NCBI GenBank assembly: GCA_905200945.1
Contig: CAJKMG010000003.1
Coordinates: 186,001-250,000, forward strand
Source: an uncultured Akkermansia sp.
GTDB taxonomy: Bacteria; Verrucomicrobiota; Verrucomicrobiia; Verrucomicrobiales; Akkermansiaceae
Direction of reading: 5' to 3'
DNA: 64,000 bases
Part shown: positions 61,265 through 64,000 of the stretch, piece after piece
How the letters are laid out: each line of letters begins with the position of its first letter
How positions within the stretch are numbered: the stretch's first letter is position 1
Made by a program: the position numbers and the translations under genes
The notes under the pieces: generated by a model
Database searches by the model: none
What the model was told of the DNA's origin: nothing
What the model saw: the letters and a program-made list of their open reading frames with translations, nothing else

Positions 61265-62305
61265 ATGAACATCCTTATCATCGGCCAGGGAATTGCCGGA
61301 AGTTGTCTGGCGTGGGAATTGAAACGCCGCGGCGCGGAGTTTACGGTTGCAGACCGCCCCGTAGCGGAAACGGCCTCCCGGGTGGCGGCCGGATTGGTAA
61401 ACCCCCTGACGGGCCGCGCCTTCCGCCCCGGATGGAGGCAGGAAGAATGCCTGGCGGCGGCAGAGGCCTTTTACCCGGAGACGGAACGGGAATTAGGCGG
61501 GTCCTGGTGGCAGAAAACTCCGATTTTCCGGGAAGTGGAGACGGAGGACCAGTTTGAAATCTGGCAGGAACGCCAGACGGCTCCGGAATCCTGCGCCTAT
61601 GCCGGACCCCTTTTTCCATGGCCGGAACACTGGGAAGGCCGCGGGAAAGCCGCCTATACGCGAGGTTCCGCCGTGCTGCACGTGGAAAACATGGTCACTG
61701 CCATGCGGCGTTTTTTTATGGAACAGGGCCGTTTTGTGGAAGCGGATGTATCCCCCACAGATATCCGGCCGGATGCAGACGGTCTTTTCCATTGGAACGG
61801 TCGCACGTTTTCCCACATAGTCTGGTGTACCGGCTGGGAAGCCGGGCTTCATCCGGACATGTCTCCGCTGAAGGGGCGCCCCTCCAAAGGAACCATTCTG
61901 GATTTGGACTTGAAAGAGCTGGACTGGCACGCCGGCATCCTGCATTTCGGACACTGGCTGGTTCATAACGGTTCTTTCTGGCGCTTCGGGGCCACCTACG
62001 CGTGGGCGTGGGATGCTCCCGGCATTCCGGAAGCCCCCGCCGTCCAGGAATTGATGCTGGACCTTGTTAAACGTTATTCCGGGAACATGGACGTCATCCG
62101 CGCCCGTGCCGCCGTCCGCCCCATCATCCGCCGCAGCCAGCCGGTCGCCGGCCCCATTCCCGGGCTGGACGGCCAGTTCGTCTTCTCCGGGCTGGGCAGC
62201 AAGGGGGTGACCACTTCCCCCTGGTCCGCCGCCCAGCTTGCCGGACATCTCGTGTGCGGAACGGATATGCCGCCGGATCTGCTGCCTGCCGCGCTCTGGA
62301 AATGA
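61265..62305 (+). CDS. FAD-dependent oxidoreductase (DAO family)
   Basis: A 346-residue flavoprotein. The FAD-binding motif IIGQGIAGSCLAWEL is at the N-terminus, followed by AGLVNPLTGRAFRPGW, typical of a branch related to the C-terminal domain of MnmC and glycine oxidase. SGLGSKGVTTSPW near the end closes the flavin site. The substrate is probably an amine or amino acid, but no MnmC methyltransferase domain is present. The rhomboid gene follows after 72 bases on the same strand. Confidence 0.85.
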   Translation: MNILIIGQGIAGSCLAWELKRRGAEFTVADRPVAETASRVAAGLVNPLTGRAFRPGWRQEECLAAAEAFYPETERELGGSWWQKTPIFREVETEDQFEIWQERQTAPESCAYAGPLFPWPEHWEGRGKAAYTRGSAVLHVENMVTAMRRFFMEQGRFVEADVSPTDIRPDADGLFHWNGRTFSHIVWCTGWEAGLHPDMSPLKGRPSKGTILDLDLKELDWHAGILHFGHWLVHNGSFWRFGATYAWAWDAPGIPEAPAVQELMLDLVKRYSGNMDVIRARAAVRPIIRRSQPVAGPIPGLDGQFVFSGLGSKGVTTSPWSAAQLAGHLVCGTDMPPDLLPAALWK

Positions 62306-62377
62306 TGCGGAACATCAGCCGTCCTTCCTTGAACGGAACAGCTATTTTCCTTGTCAAAAGATTCTGAACGCGATTAC

Positions 62378-63265
62378 ATGCGGCCTAATATGCGAGCGGA
62401 GAACGAGAACTGGGGAGATACGGTACGGAATCATCTGTTTGACCAGCGCAACGCCGTCATGGTGCACTGGCTGATTCTGCTCAATGTAGTCATCTTTATC
62501 CTGGGATTCTTCTTCCAGGTAAACATCCCAAGGAACATTTACCCGCCTGTCCATTTGGACTTGATCCAGCTTTACGGAGCTTACAGCGAATATACGTGCT
62601 TTCACGAGGGGGAATTATGGCGGTTGCTTACCTATCAGTTTCTTCACGCCAATCTGGGGCACATTATGTTCAACATGATTGCCCTGTGGTTTTTCGGCCC
62701 GGTTGTAGAAGAACGTTTCGGCCATTGGCGCTTCCTGCTGTATTACCTGTTTTGCGGCGTGGCTGCAGCCCTGTTTTCCTCCCTGCTGGGGTACATGGGA
62801 TTTTTTGATCCGGAATGGCGCTTCATTCCCATGGTGGGGGCCTCAGGTTCCATTTACGGCATCATGGCCGCATGCGCGGTGCTCTTTCCCCATGCCCGGG
62901 TACAGCTTCTGTTTCCTCCGGTTAATTTGAGCGTGCGCCAGTTTGCCCTGGCCGTTCTCGGAGTCGCCGCAGCCGTCATTATCTTCCAATGGAACAATGC
63001 GGGCGGGGAAGCCGGCCATCTGGGCGGCATGTTTGCCGGATTTATTCTGACATTGCTGATTTTATGGAAGGAAAAGCTGTCTTCCCCAAAACGGAAAGCT
63101 GCCTCTTCTTCCCACTATTCCCCTGAGCCTTCCAGCCGCCACCCGGCACAGGCTTACCCCTCTGAAAAGGAGGTGGATGAAATCATGGAAAAAATATCCA
63201 GGTCCGGCCTGTCCAGCCTGACGGAGGAGGAACGGGAAATTCTCCGGCGCGCTTCCCGGCGCTGA
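62378..63265 (+). CDS. Rhomboid-family intramembrane serine protease
   Basis: A 295-residue membrane protein with six helices. The catalytic serine is in GASGSIYGIM, and the partner histidine is in GEAGHLGGMFAG. The conserved HANLGHIMFNM, with the histidine/asparagine of the oxyanion site, and the ALWFFGPVVEERFG motif are present. A hydrophilic C-terminal tail of about 65 residues ends in a charged helix. Rhomboids cleave membrane proteins within the bilayer. The start at 62378 was chosen over a TTG at 62351; 62390 is also possible. Confidence 0.9.
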   Translation: MRPNMRAENENWGDTVRNHLFDQRNAVMVHWLILLNVVIFILGFFFQVNIPRNIYPPVHLDLIQLYGAYSEYTCFHEGELWRLLTYQFLHANLGHIMFNMIALWFFGPVVEERFGHWRFLLYYLFCGVAAALFSSLLGYMGFFDPEWRFIPMVGASGSIYGIMAACAVLFPHARVQLLFPPVNLSVRQFALAVLGVAAAVIIFQWNNAGGEAGHLGGMFAGFILTLLILWKEKLSSPKRKAASSSHYSPEPSSRHPAQAYPSEKEVDEIMEKISRSGLSSLTEEEREILRRASRR

Positions 63266-63338
63266 ACTATTTGTTAGATATTTTTATATTTTTCGTTATT
63301 TTCCTTCCTTTTTGCCATCCATTTCCTAGCATGGATGA

Positions 63339-64000
63339 ATGATGACGCGACTGTATTCCTCCACCGTCCTGGGCGTAGATGGCGTAGAAGTGGAGGTGGA
63401 AGTGGATTTCCGCCCCATGGCGGAAAAACGCACCTTTATTGTCGGCCTTCCGGATGCGGCCGTGAAAGAAAGCGGGCAGCGCGTGGACACGGCCATACAA
63501 AACAGCGGCCTTCCCTTTCAGCAGGGTATCTTCGTCGTTAATCTGGCTCCGGCGGATTTAAGGAAGCAGGGCCCCGGATTCGACCTTCCCATCGCCCTGG
63601 GAATGGTTGCGGGAGCGGCTGAAAAGGAGATGGACGCTTCTGCCTGGTGCATCGTGGGAGAACTGGCCCTGGACGGAACCGTACGCCCCGTGCAAGGCAT
63701 TCTGCCGCAAATCATGGAAGCGCGGCGCATGGGCAGGAAGCGCATCATGCTGCCGCAAGCCAATGCCTATGAAGGGACGCCCGTACAGGGTGTGGAAATT
63801 TATCCCGTTTCTTCCCTGAGAGAAGCCTGGCATTTGCTTACTTCCGACGCCCTGCCGCCTCCATTTACAGGTTCAGGGCGAGAGGCCCATGCTCCACGGG
63901 ACAAAGACGCCGCTGTGGATTTTGACGAAATCAAGGGGCAGCCTTATGCACGCCGCGCCATGGAGATTGCAGCGGCAGGAGGCCATAATATCCTGCTTTG
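63339..64000 (+). CDS. ComM/YifB-type Mg-chelatase-like AAA ATPase, N-terminal part
   Basis: The first 220 residues of a protein that runs off the window. The N-terminal domain (RLYSSTVLGVDGVEVEVEVD, VGLPDAAVKESGQR, NLAPADLRKQGPGFDLPIAL) is the lon-protease-like fold of the YifB/ComM family. The linker to the AAA domain starts at DFDEIKGQPYARRAMEIAAAGGHN, just before the Walker A site. ComM is a helicase that promotes integration of transformed DNA. Adjacent ATG codons at 63339 and 63342 are possible starts. Confidence 0.93.
   Translation, partial: MMTRLYSSTVLGVDGVEVEVEVDFRPMAEKRTFIVGLPDAAVKESGQRVDTAIQNSGLPFQQGIFVVNLAPADLRKQGPGFDLPIALGMVAGAAEKEMDASAWCIVGELALDGTVRPVQGILPQIMEARRMGRKRIMLPQANAYEGTPVQGVEIYPVSSLREAWHLLTSDALPPPFTGSGREAHAPRDKDAAVDFDEIKGQPYARRAMEIAAAGGHNILL

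Noticed and set aside
1..64000. CRISPR arrays, insertion sequences, prophage modules and replication origins
   Set aside because: I looked for regularly spaced repeats, transposase motifs, integrase motifs and clustered DnaA-like boxes and found none that I can support.

Overview
The window looks like a chromosomal segment of an Akkermansia-type verrucomicrobium. This rests on the mix of a giant RHS protein, a secreted GH35 beta-galactosidase, lipopolysaccharide-type glycosyltransferases with GT10 fucosyltransferase relatives, the nrnA-truB-ribF cluster and a moderately GC-rich housekeeping backbone. No ribosomal marker is present, so the genus is an inference.

Layout. 1-10,200 is a polymorphic-toxin locus, all on the minus strand. 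A 1,887-residue RHS repeat protein ends in a short cysteine-rich, membrane-helix tip and overlaps a signal-peptide-bearing candidate immunity gene. Downstream follow AT-rich relics and orphan cassettes: a broken tip, a Sel1-repeat protein, a second RHS core end with a different tip and its partner genes, then a third tip whose partner runs off the window edge. A 278-bp direct repeat links the main and orphan RHS ends.

10,600-25,300 is largely housekeeping: a low-molecular-weight phosphatase, guaB-guaA, an acetyltransferase and HAD pair, an accessory NYN/LOTUS-type protein, an AEC transporter, DAHP synthase, a lone pseudopilin, secG, panD, and the nrnA-truB-ribF operon. 25,400-37,900 is a surface-glycan cluster. 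One minus-strand operon holds hldD and GT9, GT2 and GT8 enzymes. A plus-strand series holds GT2, a putative GT-A enzyme, GT4, GT10, an acyltransferase-SGNH protein and a second GT10-like enzyme; several of these have their own sigma70-like promoter.

38,200-55,000 mixes transport and metabolism: an SLC13-type permease, tRNA-Tyr, a DUF151 nuclease-like protein, gamma carbonic anhydrase, a membrane-anchored transglutaminase-like protein, a nitroreductase, GH35, gpmA, ldhA, an acyltransferase, a drug-efflux MFS protein, a thioesterase and an SDR enzyme. 55,000-59,900 is accessory: an alginate-lyase-like protein, a secreted nuclease, and a tightly coupled four-gene operon encoding an IbrA-like PAPS-reductase-family protein, an IbrB-like ParB/Srx protein and two unknown small proteins, next to tRNA-Asn. 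The end returns to housekeeping: leuB, a FAD oxidoreductase, rhomboid protease, and the start of a ComM/YifB ATPase.

The two regions most likely to hold undescribed biology are the RHS tip array (1-10,188) and the IbrA/IbrB operon (56,867-59,091).
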